From Parapristionchus giblindavisi (Eukaryota > Nematoda > Chromadorea > Rhabditida > Diplogasteridae), in NCBI GenBank assembly GCA_943737045.1, contig CALSFV010000367.1, positions 62,001 through 126,000 of the forward strand: a DNA stretch of 64,000 nt, read 5' to 3'. This document shows, piece by piece, positions 49,449 through 60,807 of the stretch (position 1 is the first letter of the stretch; each line of letters starts with the position of its first letter). The notes under the pieces are model-generated. The model worked only from the letters and a program-made list of their open reading frames with translations, was not told where the DNA came from and made no database searches. The translations under genes were made by a program, and so were the position numbers.

Positions 49449-52266
49449 CTGAAATTAACAGTTTTTAAAATTTTAGTTAAACTCCTTCCTTGCGCAGTTT
49501 TTGCGAGACTCGCGTTAATGTTCACAGTTACAGCTGGGGAGGTGGTGTTTTGACGCTTTTTTCTATGTATGAAGTGAGTTATAATTATTGACCGTATAAA
49601 ATACACTTGTTATTTGGTACGAGAGTAGCCAACCACTGCCACAATGAATTTCTATGTTTAGAGAGTGAGCACGGGTGAGAGAGTAGGTAGATCAGAGAGA
49701 GCGAGGAAGGAAAGGAGGAAAGAGTGGGGAGTTAATCGATAGTTCTTCCTCTGTTTAGCAGCAGTAGCAATGCAATTATGCAAGTACATTTTATACGGAC
49801 AATAAGAATGATATCCATGCATTTATAGGCAAACTTAAATTCCGATATTCAAGACACACGTGGTCTTGTGGGAGATCACTGCTAGGCAAGTGATAACTCA
49901 AGGCAAATTCAGTCCATGCAAATAGTTATCGAAATGACAAATGTGAAAAAAGGCTAGATTATTTTAACTTTTCGTTAAATTATGCATAATTTTTTGAGTA
50001 ATTAGATTGACAAAATGCATTGCAATTTACAAATTCAGTGCTCCTTGATATTATGATTTTTTAAAGGACTTTCCATTGTAAAATAGGATAGACATTGGTA
50101 AGGTAGAAATGAAGCTCTGTCAAGAATTAGAGAGAGAATGAAAGGGGAAATTAAAAATGGATAGTGTTGGATAGGAAAAAAACTATAATAAATCAAAAAG
50201 AATGTAGTGGGCCATGGTCCTAATGTTTATCACCCTACTTTTGCAAGATAAAGCTGGCACACCTTACAGAGAAGGCATGTTAGCTCATATTAGTTTCTCA
50301 CCCAGCATATCATTGCCAGAGGGAACTATCGGGTCACCTGGTTCTCTCAATCCCTCGATCTTTTCTCTCTCTCCTTTCCCACTCCCTACTCATACTGTAT
50401 TCACAAAACAATTCTCTTACGGGATATTTTGTTCTAATAAATTGACTGTTTAGAACAGAACATCAGAAATTAAACTTCTTACTTTTCAAGAGGATTTTCG
50501 CAGCAATTTCTTATAATAAGAAAATGAAAAATAAGAAAATTTAAATTTAGGTAAATTTTCTGAGTGAGTATCAAGTTCGCCTTTTTTCAACCAAGGACAG
50601 TTCTTTTTTCAACGACAGTTCCTGAACCTTCTCGAACTTCGAGAGCTCCTGGAACTTGTTCCTTTTCGATCTTTACACACCTTACAGAATGGTTTACGGG
50701 AGGTAATTTGTGTTACGGGAGCAGGGATAGAGAAAAAGGTTAGCTTCTTATTCCACACTCTCTCGAAAAGACACGGTAGATAATACTCTCTCGCTTGAAA
50801 TCGTAAATAACTAACCAATTTCCCATGTTTTCTTCGCCCCACAGCTCAGAAACCGACTCGACATCTCCACTTCAAATCTCGGCCGTTCTTGATCAACTGA
50901 TTGGGTGATGAATAATGTCTACCAAGATGTTAAGTAGGTATGCACGATAACCCCGATATAATGATGGAATGGCTGCCCGCTTGGAAGGGTGCAAAACTGT
51001 CCCTAAACGCTATAGGAAAGGAAGGAAAAAGTCAAAAAGTCGCCCTCATTCTTGTTCTGCTCTCTTGGTGTGGTTTATTACTAGCTGTACCCTGATGGCA
51101 TTCTGAAGGTGTGTAAAGATCGAAAAGGAACATTTCAGAAAGTTCCAGAAGCTCTCGAAAGTTCTGGAAGGTTCTAAAACTAACGAATAAAGTATAGCCC
51201 ATATACATCTTAATCCAAACTTGAACGTTTTAAAACAATTTTGGTTAAAAAAAGTCGAATTTGGTACTCACATAGAAAATTTACTTAAATTTATAATTTC
51301 TTACTATTCATTTTCTTATTATAAGAAATGTCTGCGAAAATCTTCGAAAAAGTAAGAAGTTTAATTTATGATGCTCTGTTTTTTTTTTAACAGTCAATTT
51401 ATAAGAACAGAATATCCCTTAAGAGAATTATTTTGTGAATACGGTAAGAGTGGGAAAGGAGAGCGAGAAAAGATCGAGGGATTGAGAGAACCAGGTCACC
51501 CGATAGTTCCCTCTGGCAAAGATATGCTGGGTGAGAAACTAATATGAAGCAAGCCTTCTCTGTAAGGTGTGCGTGCTTTATCTTGCAAAAGTAGAGTGAT
51601 AGACATTAGGACCGTGGCCCACTACAGTCATTTTGATTTATTGTAGTTTTTTTCCTATCCAACACTACCCATTTTTAATTTTTCCCTTTCATTCATTTCT
51701 ACCTTACCAATGTCTTTCCTATTTTACAAAAAAAGTCCTAAAAAATTATAATATCAAGGAGCACTGAATTTGTAAATTTCAATGCAATTTGCCAATCTAA
51801 TTACTCAAAATTATTATGCATAATTTAACGAAAAGTTAAAATAATCTAGCCTTGTTTCACATTTGTCATTTCGATAACTATTTGCATGGACTGAATTGGC
51901 CTTGAGTTATCACTTGCCTAACAGTGATCTCCCACAATACCGCGTGTGCCTAGAATATCGGAATTTACTTCTTAATTATGAATCACTTCATACATAGAAA
52001 AAAAGCGTTAAAACACCACCTCCCCAGCTGTAACTGTGAACATTAATTCGCGCGAGTCTCGCAAAAACTGAATTCAACTAAATTCACTAAATTCAGCTAA
52101 AGCTGAGTTCAGCTAAAGCTGCCACTCCACAACCGAAATCGCTTAAGCGACGGAACTCCATCACTCCCTTATTGCTTCATTCATTCATTATTCTTGATTT
52201 TAACTGATGGATAAATCAATAAATAAATAAATAAATAAAACTAAATCTTTCAACAGTTAATTTCAG
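49449..52266. promoter_or_regulatory. Divergent intergenic region between copies B and C
   Basis: The two genes face away from each other with TTTCAG before each ATG (CTGAAA at 49449-49454; TTTCAG at 52261-52266). The region is itself an imperfect palindrome: 50090-50690 mirrors about 51110-51715. Contains the MITE at 49588-49803. Presumed bidirectional promoter; no specific box identified. Short frames such as 50609-50842 are not supported as genes. Confidence 0.6.
49588..49803. mobile_element. MITE, ATTGACCGTATAAAAT ends
   Basis: Same family as 26811-27032. Mirrored in the right palindrome arm at 58861-59076. Absent from the C-side half of the intergenic region. Confidence 0.75.
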
Positions 52267-53663
52267 ATGTCTGTCGACAAATGCCTCGAGGAGCTAGCAC
52301 TAGATCGGTTGGCAGATCTTATTATAGCCAAACGAATGCCTACATTTGACTCACCGCTACCAATTTTCATTTCAAATGGTGTAATTAGAAGTTTGAATTG
52401 GAAATGTCATCTAAACTCTTCTCTATCATTACTTGATACAAAGAGATTTACTATTACCGAGGTATCCTTCACATTGAAGTTTGAAAAAATACCAATAAAT
52501 TACGGTATGCCACAGTATGCTATACTCTCATTGTCTGCGCTCTTTCTCTTTATCGTACATCGAAACCCTGTGCCAGACATTAATAGCCTGACAAAATTCC
52601 GTGAACAAAAGTAACTGATTCAGTACAAGTGACCAAGAACGGTGGCAAATTGAAAGTCATCAAACATGACGTCATAAGGGGGGTGGAGGATGTTTGGCAT
52701 TACGATTGTCACGTTTGTAGGAAAACAATTTGCCAACGTTCATGGATACGGCCACAGGTCGTGACTATCAACACGAAATTTTAAAAAAAAAGAAGTGTTT
52801 CTAGCGATCAAAAAGCTAAAATAAATAGTGTACAATAGGTAGAATAAAGTTTTCTACCTTTCACTATTTTTATATATTTGAAATTCTCTACTCTATGCAT
52901 ATTCTATCGTAGATGCGTCCTTAACTGATGACTGGCTTACTCCAGGATGTCATTTAGTTTACATATATCCATTTTAGTTTGTAACACAAATTACAGGTAG
53001 AGATTTTACTCACCGAATCAGACTACGATTCAATATCAACCATTCTTCAACATCGACTCAAGAGATTGATTTTATATGGAAAGTTGAGAGATCTTGACGG
53101 TTAGTTGGCTGTTTCTAGCAGAATTTAAATTAAATTCATTAAATTCATTAAATTAAATCAAAATCTTTTATGTAAATTTCAAATTATTCAGTAAATAAAA
53201 ACAATAATACTTCCGTTTGCAAAAAACTATCTACTATGGTACTATTAAAAACTATTAAAAACTAAGATGTTCCATAAAAGATAAAAGTTAATAAATAGTT
53301 TTTTTCTAGAAAGCCTGATTTATTAAATGATAATTAAAAAGAACAAATTAGGTTTGTATGCACATTAATATTAAAATTTACTTATGTGATAGAAATATAA
53401 ATTAATATTTTGCCTTACGATTTTCGGTTGCTACGATAACATTTTGGATGAGAGACGATTGTGTTTTATCCATTAATAATAATAAACAGTTCATTTATTT
53501 ACATATTTATTTTGGTTAATTCAGAGGGGTCATTCATTGTTCCTGAATCGTTGAGTGAATGTTATACATTGAATCAACTTGAACTAATTGGATTCGAGGA
53601 TATACCAAAAAGCTTTATTTCAAAGGTATGTATTGCACTTTTCAAATTTTTATTTCAAATTTC

Positions 53664-53731
<68 letters not shown>

Positions 53732-55156
53732 GTATATCACATTTGTATCTTAAACGTTGTCGGCTGGTGACAATAGCAACATAAGGAAGATAAAGTTTTT
53801 TTGAAATGAAGTGAAATATCAAATTGAAATTTTTTTTAAAATTATTTTTTTAGATTGATTTATTTACAACATTGGACACTCTTGTTATACCACGTACAAT
53901 GACTTTAACTGGAAAAATTCTCTATAATATACTAAAGGTTTGCTGTTTATGATTTGCCCAATGCTTCAACCAAGAAATTTTCAAAAAAATAACAAAAAAA
54001 ACAAAAGTGAGAATAAAAACACGCGAATAAAAAGTTGAATTTGCACACAGCAAATTACGTTATAACATCTCTATGGGACCGTGTGAGAGAATAATTCCTT
54101 GGATTTTGTACATAATGATAGAATTCATTGAATTTCTCCAATTTATTATCGATCAAACCATTATCCTATATTGCCACACTTGTAACATTGTATTTATGTG
54201 TACTCCCGTATTCTCTCCATTCTGTAACTTTCTTTTCCACTGGCCACATGAAAATTATTATTATTATTATTATTATTAAATCAACTCATTTATTGATTAA
54301 TAATTACGATTAACGAATGTGGAAAATTTTCTTCAGGGACTTCCTCAACTTCTCCAGCTCGACGTCTCTTCGTGTCCTCTACTTTCTAACATATCCTGTC
54401 TCATCCAAGCCAAGCAATTGATGCAGCTTGGACTCTACGAACTTAAATTGAGCATGAATTTAGAAGAGTTAACAGACACTCTAGCCAGTCTAAAGGAGCT
54501 TAAAGTGCTTGATATTGGAAAGGCCACGAACAATGGGTATGCTCATGTTTTCAGACTACGCACACCGAGAAAAAGGAGTGAAACGAAACTACAGTATGTA
54601 GTAACACCTATAAAGTGTAAAAAATATCAATAAATGTTAAACATAACACACCACAGGTGTCTTGTGCTCTTCTAGGGTGGTATTGTTTTAACACTTTTCT
54701 CAGTGTGCGTGTCAACTGCAGACACTCTAAAGGCAAAAATAGATGATTGTGCTTTCAGGATCAATTTAACATCAATAATTTGCGAAAGTGTGCTCAAGGA
54801 AAAAGCTTCGCCATGGCCTAAACTCGCATGCATCGACATTTCTGATGTACATAGTCAGTGGAGTTCGATTGGAATTCAGCATTTGAAGCTCATTATTGAA
54901 AAACATGACAAGATGCAGACTGTGTGCCTGATAGGTTAGGAACGCAGGCTTTGCTTATTATTTTGTTCCCCATGTCCGAAACTTTCTTTTAGGAACACAG
55001 CTCGAACGCCAAGATCTTTCGTGGTATCCTTGGATAAAGGAGAGTGTTCAGATCTGTAATGAATGGAGTTCTTCAACCTGCGTGAATACACTCAATTACT
55101 ACACTAAGCAACACAAACAAGATGAACTTGAAGATATGCTAGATAAACTCATGAGG
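52267..55156 (+). CDS. ZYG-11/ZER-1-like protein, copy C, truncated (LRR half only)
   Basis: Exons 52267-52461, 52997-53099, 53525-53625, 53854-53937, 54337-54577, 54704-54934, 54993-55156. Phase-consistent, 373 codons covering the VHL/BC-box-like N-terminus and LRR region. Exons 2-7 match copy A almost base for base (coordinate sum 74669, shifting by 10 at the TA tract), while exon 1 (MSVDKCLEELALDRLADLI) differs from A and equals copy E. Downstream the gene is cut: 64 bp after the exon 7 donor half a foldback element begins, then the inverted palindrome arm, so no ARM exons exist. If exon 7 is not spliced, the frame runs about 29 more codons into the foldback element before TGA. Likely a chimeric truncated copy; expression unknown. 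Confidence 0.75.
52634..52757. mobile_element. GGCCGTATCCATGAACG hairpin MITE in intron 1 of copy C
   Basis: Same family as 21923-22050, mirrored at 55907-56030. Within it, sequence identity between copies A and C ends. Confidence 0.7.
53669..53727. repeat. (TA)n microsatellite in intron 3 of copy C
   Basis: About 30 TA units, roughly 10 bp shorter than in copy A; this is the main length difference between the two loci over about 3 kb. Confidence 0.95.
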
Positions 55157-55219
55157 GTAATATTTTTCAGATTGTTTACAGAATTTTTATTATTAGAAAG
55201 GCTGCTGGCCTTAGACAAA

Positions 55220-55780
55220 ATATCACGCCCGTCACGAGAGAATTGAGATGAGAGTGGGAATGAAGAAAAAATAGTGAAATGAGTTAGGACCATTTTTGGA
55301 CATCTCTAGGCATGCCCTACCAGAACCCAAAGTCTCATTGTTCAATTTTCATTTTGGGGCTCAATACACCGGTTCTTTAAGGTGAAGTCCCAACTTTGAG
55401 CACGAATTTCTCGATTCTGGTGCGTTTTAGCGGAAAAGTGTCACAAGAGTGACCCCCGCTCTTTTTTCTTGCTCTATCGATCTAAACAAACCAGAGGTCA
55501 TGAAAATTATTCTGAACAGAGCTTCACTTAGAAGCAAATAACTCAAAAATTTAGGAAAAGGAGGTGCTCTTCTTCCAGTATGTTATTATGTTTTTCATGA
55601 GCTTTCGAATGAATGGTTTGCGAAAAAAATACGTTAATGCGTTCGTGTGGTTCATCCCCTTGGAAATTTCCTGATGATTTGAAATCATTTTCGCCACACA
55701 CAATCTCTCGTTCTACACACTTTCTCGCCCATTCCTTTTCATTCGATTCCATTCCATTCTGCACCGCACGGTCTCGAGCG
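55220..55780. mobile_element. Half of a TATCACGCC foldback element, cut at its centre
   Basis: Corresponds to the right half of 18054-19450. It stops at GGTCTCGAGCG, a few bases past the hairpin centre, where the next sequence is 10 unrelated bases and then the inverted palindrome arm. Confidence 0.85.
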
Positions 55781-56202
55781 TGAAAGCGAATATAAAAATA
55801 GTGAAAGGTAGAAAACTTTATTCTACCTATTGTACACTATTTATTTTAGCTTTTTGATCGCTAGAAACACTTCTTTTTTTTTTAAATTTCGTGTTGATAG
55901 TCACGACCTGTGGCCGTATCCATGAACGTTGGCAAATTGTTTTCCTACAAACGTGACAATCGTAATGCCAAACATCCTCCACCCCCTTATGACGTCATGT
56001 TTGATGACTTTCAATTTGCCACCGTTCTTGGTCACTTGTACTGAATCAGTTACTTTTGTTCACGGAATTTTGTCAGGCTATTAATGTCTGGCACAGGGTT
56101 TCGATGTACGATAAAGAGAAAGAGCGCAGACAATGAGAGTATAGCATACTGTGGCATACCGTAATTTATTGGTATTTTTTCAAACTTCAATGTGAAGGAT
56201 AC

Positions 56203-56397
56203 CTCGGTAATAGTAAATCTCTTTGTATCAAGTAATGATAGAGAAGAGTTTAGATGACATTTCCAATTCAAACTTCTAATTACACCATTTGAAATGAAAA
56301 TTGGTAGCGGTGAGTCAAATGTAGGCATTCGTTTGGCTATAATAAGATCTGCCAACCGATCTAGTGCTAGCTCCTCGAGGCATTTGTCGACAGACAT
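56203..56397 (-). pseudogene. Orphan exon 1 of a ZYG-11-like gene (copy E)
   Basis: Exact mirror of copy C exon 1, including the preceding TTTCAG. Its intron 1 is cut at 55791, beyond which copy C lies in the opposite orientation, so no exon 2 is available on this strand. Unspliced read-through gives a 115-codon frame (56050-56397). Confidence 0.8.
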
Positions 56398-59215
56398 CTG
56401 AAATTAACTGTTGAAAGATTTAGTTTTATTTATTTATTTATTTATTGATTTATCCATCAGTTAAAATCAAGAATAATGAATGAATGAAGCAATAAGGGAG
56501 TGATGGAGTTCCGTCGCTTAAGCGATTTCGGTTGGGGAGTGGCAGCTTTAGCTGAACTCAGCTTTAGCTGAATTTAGTGAATTTAGTTGAATTCAGTTTT
56601 TGCGAGACTCGCGCGAATTAATGTTCACAGTTACAGCTGGGGAGGTGGTGTTTTAACGCTTTTTTTCTATGTATGAAGTGATTCATAATTAAGAAGTAAA
56701 TTCCGATATTCTAGGCACACGCGGTATTGTGGGAGATCACTGTTAGGCAAGTGATAACTCAAGGCCAATTCAGTCCATGCAAATAGTTATCGAAATGACA
56801 AATGTGAAACAAGGCTAGATTATTTTAACTTTTCGTTAAATTATGCATAATAATTTTGAGTAATTAGATTGGCAAATTGCATTGAAATTTACAAATTCAG
56901 TGCTCCTTGATATTATAATTTTTTAGGACTTTTTTTGTAAAATAGGAAAGACATTGGTAAGGTAGAAATGAATGAAAGGGAAAAATTAAAAATGGGTAGT
57001 GTTGGATAGGAAAAAAACTACAATAAATCAAAATGACTGTAGTGGGCCACGGTCCTAATGTCTATCACTCTACTTTTGCAAGATAAAGCACGCACACCTT
57101 ACAGAGAAGGCTTGCTTCATATTAGTTTCTCACCCAGCATATCTTTGCCAGAGGGAACTATCGGGTGACCTGGTTCTCTCAATCCCTCGATCTTTTCTCG
57201 CTCTCCTTTCCCACTCTTACCGTATTCACAAAATAATTCTCTTAAGGGATATTCTGTTCTTATAAATTGACTGTTAAAAAAAAAACAGAGCATCATAAAT
57301 TAAACTTCTTACTTTTTCGAAGATTTTCGCAGACATTTCTTATAATAAGAAAATGAATAGTAAGAAATTATAAATTTAAGTAAATTTTCTATGTGAGTAC
57401 CAAATTCGACTTTTTTTAACCAAAATTGTTTTAAAACGTTCAAGTTTGGATTAAGATGTATATGGGCTATACTTTATTCGTTAGTTTTAGAACCTTCCAG
57501 AACTTTCGAGAGCTTCTGGAACTTTCTGAAATGTTCCTTTTCGATCTTTACACACCTTCAGAATGCCATCAGGGTACAGCTAGTAATAAACCACACCAAG
57601 AGAGCAGAACAAGAATGAGGGCGACTTTTTGACTTTTTCCTTCCTTTCCTATAGCGTTTAGGGACAGTTTTGCACCCTTCCAAGCGGGCAGCCATTCCAT
57701 CATTATATCGGGGTTATCGTGCATACCTACTTAACATCTTGGTAGACATTATTCATCACCCAATCAGTTGATCAAGAACGGCCGAGATTTGAAGTGGAGA
57801 TGTCGAGTCGGTTTCTGAGCTGTGGGGCGAAGAAAACATGGGAAATTGGTTAGTTATTTACGATTTCAAGCGAGAGAGTATTATCTACCGTGTCTTTTCG
57901 AGAGAGTGTGGAATAAGAAGCTAACCTTTTTCTCTATCCCTGCTCCCGTAACACAAATTACCTCCCGTAAACCATTCTGTAAGGTGTGTAAAGATCGAAA
58001 AGGAACAAGTTCCAGGAGCTCTCGAAGTTCGAGAAGGTTCAGGAACTGTCGTTGAAAAAAGAACTGTCCTTGGTTGAAAAAAGGCGAACTTGATACTCAC
58101 TCAGAAAATTTACCTAAATTTAAATTTTCTTATTTTTCATTTTCTTATTATAAGAAATTGCTGCGAAAATCCTCTTGAAAAGTAAGAAGTTTAATTTCTG
58201 ATGTTCTGTTCTAAACAGTCAATTTATTAGAACAAAATATCCCGTAAGAGAATTGTTTTGTGAATACAGTATGAGTAGGGAGTGGGAAAGGAGAGAGAGA
58301 AAAGATCGAGGGATTGAGAGAACCAGGTGACCCGATAGTTCCCTCTGGCAATGATATGCTGGGTGAGAAACTAATATGAGCTAACATGCCTTCTCTGTAA
58401 GGTGTGCCAGCTTTATCTTGCAAAAGTAGGGTGATAAACATTAGGACCATGGCCCACTACATTCTTTTTGATTTATTATAGTTTTTTTCCTATCCAACAC
58501 TATCCATTTTTAATTTCCCCTTTCATTCTCTCTCTAATTCTTGACAGAGCTTCATTTCTACCTTACCAATGTCTATCCTATTTTACAATGGAAAGTCCTT
58601 TAAAAAATTATAATATCAAGGAGCACTGAATTTGTAAATTGCAATGCATTTTGTCAATCTAATTACTCAAAAAATTATGCATAATTTAACGAAAAGTTAA
58701 AATAATCTAGCCTTTTTTCACATTTGTCATTTCGATAACTATTTGCATGGACTGAATTTGCCTTGAGTTATCACTTGCCTAGCAGTGATCTCCCACAAGA
58801 CCACGTGTGTCTTGAATATCGGAATTTAAGTTTGCCTATAAATGCATGGATATCATTCTTATTGTCCGTATAAAATGTACTTGCATAATTGCATTGCTAC
58901 TGCTGCTAAACAGAGGAAGAACTATCGATTAACTCCCCACTCTTTCCTCCTTTCCTTCCTCGCTCTCTCTGATCTACCTACTCTCTCACCCGTGCTCACT
59001 CTCTAAACATAGAAATTCATTGTGGCAGTGGTTGGCTACTCTCGTACCAAATAACAAGTGTATTTTATACGGTCAATAATTATAACTCACTTCATACATA
59101 GAAAAAAGCGTCAAAACACCACCTCCCCAGCTGTAACTGTGAACATTAACGCGAGTCTCGCAAAAACTGCGCAAGGAAGGAGTTTAACTAAAATTTTAAA
59201 AACTGTTAATTTCAG
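56398..59215. promoter_or_regulatory. Divergent intergenic region between copies E and D
   Basis: Inverted duplicate of 49449-52266 with the same internal symmetry and the MITE at 58861-59076. Presumed promoter of copy D. No other gene recognised. Confidence 0.55.
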
Positions 59216-60723
59216 ATGTTTGTCGACAAGAGCCTCGAGGAGCTAGCACTAGATCGGTTGGCTGATCTTATTATAGCCAAACGAATGCCTACATTTGACT
59301 CACCGCTACCAATTTTCATTTCAAATGGCGTGATTCGAAGTTTGAATTGGAAATGTCGTCTAAACTCTTCACTATCATTACTTGATACAAAAAGATTTAC
59401 TATTACCGAGGTACCCTTCACATTGAAATATGAGAAAAAAAGCCAATAAATTACGGTATGCCGCAGTATGGTATACTCTCATCGTCTGCGCTCTTTCTCT
59501 TTTTCGCACTATCTCTCTTTTTCGATCATCTTTTTCACTGTCACGGCGTGACAGATCTCGAAACGTTGAGATCTGTCACGCCGTGACAGTGAAAAGTTTT
59601 GTTAGACATGAAAAACTTGACAAAATTCCAAGAACAAAAGTAACCGATTCAGTATAGGTATCCAGGAACGGTGGCAACCCGTTTCCGGCAAACGTGACGT
59701 CATAAGCATAGGCGGTGGATTTTTGGCAAATGCCGACTATGCTTGTGGTGTCACATTTGCCGGCAAACGGTTTGTCATTGTTCATGAATACAGCCTCAGG
59801 TCGTAACCACCAATAAATTTATTTCATTTACATATATTATATTTACTTCAAAATGGTATGTCAAATAATTGCCCCCCCCCGAAAATCACATGTCCGGAGG
59901 AGAATGAATACCCTCGTACAAAACAAACAAGTGATTTTATACGATCAATACCTTTAAATATGTTGATATATTTGAAATTCTCTAATCTGTGCAAACTCTC
60001 TCATAGATGTGTCCTTAACTGAAGCCAGCCTTACGCGGGGACCTCATTTAGTTTATGCTTGTCCACTTTAGTTTGTAACACTAATTACAGGCAGAGATTT
60101 TACTCACCAAATCAGACTACGATTCAATATCAACCATTCTCCAACATCGACTAAAGAAATTGATTTTATATGGAAGGTTGAGAGATTATGACCGTAAGTT
60201 GGCTGTTTCCAGTAGAATTTAAATTAAATTCATTAAATTCATTTATTTCAAGTAAAATCTAATTCTTTTATTTAATTTTTTTTTAAATAATGCTTTCCTG
60301 TTGCAATAACTATCTACCGCCCCTTAAGATGTTCCATAAAAAATAAAAGCTAATAAATACTTTATGATTAGAAAGCCTGATTAAATAAATGATAATTAAA
60401 CAGCACAAAATTAGGTTTGCATGCATATCAATATTAAAATTTAACTATGTTAAAAATATAAATTAATATTTTGCCTATTTTCGGTCGCTACGATAACATT
60501 TTGGATTAGAAACGATTGTGTTTTATCCATTAATAATAGTAATCAGTTCATTTATTAACATATTTGTTTTGGTTAATTCAGGCGAGTCATTCACTGTTCC
60601 TGAATCGTTGAGTGAATGTTATACTCTGAATCAACTTGAACTAGTTGGATTCGACGATATACCAAAAAGCTTTATTTCAAAGGTATGTATTGTACTGTTA
60701 AAATTTTTATTTCAAATTTCTTA

Positions 60724-60807
<84 letters not shown>

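Larger units (their letters stand above)
48554..52874. repeat. Left arm of the giant palindrome
   Basis: Pairs with 55791-60111 as its reverse complement at a constant coordinate sum (108664, becoming 108665 after one homopolymer indel near 52790). Conceptual translations taken at eight points along the arm are identical in the two arms. Holds copy B exon 1, the divergent intergenic region and copy C exon 1. Outside the arm the B and D loci continue to align but diverge. Confidence 0.92.
55791..60111. repeat. Right arm of the giant palindrome
   Basis: Reverse complement of 48554-52874. Contains orphan exon E, a copy of the divergent intergenic region (56398-59215) and exon 1 of copy D. Confidence 0.92.

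Noticed and set aside
50609..50842. 77-codon basic frame, repeated at 57822-58055
   Set aside because: Its identity in both places is explained by the palindrome, and the related region upstream of copy A does not keep the frame.
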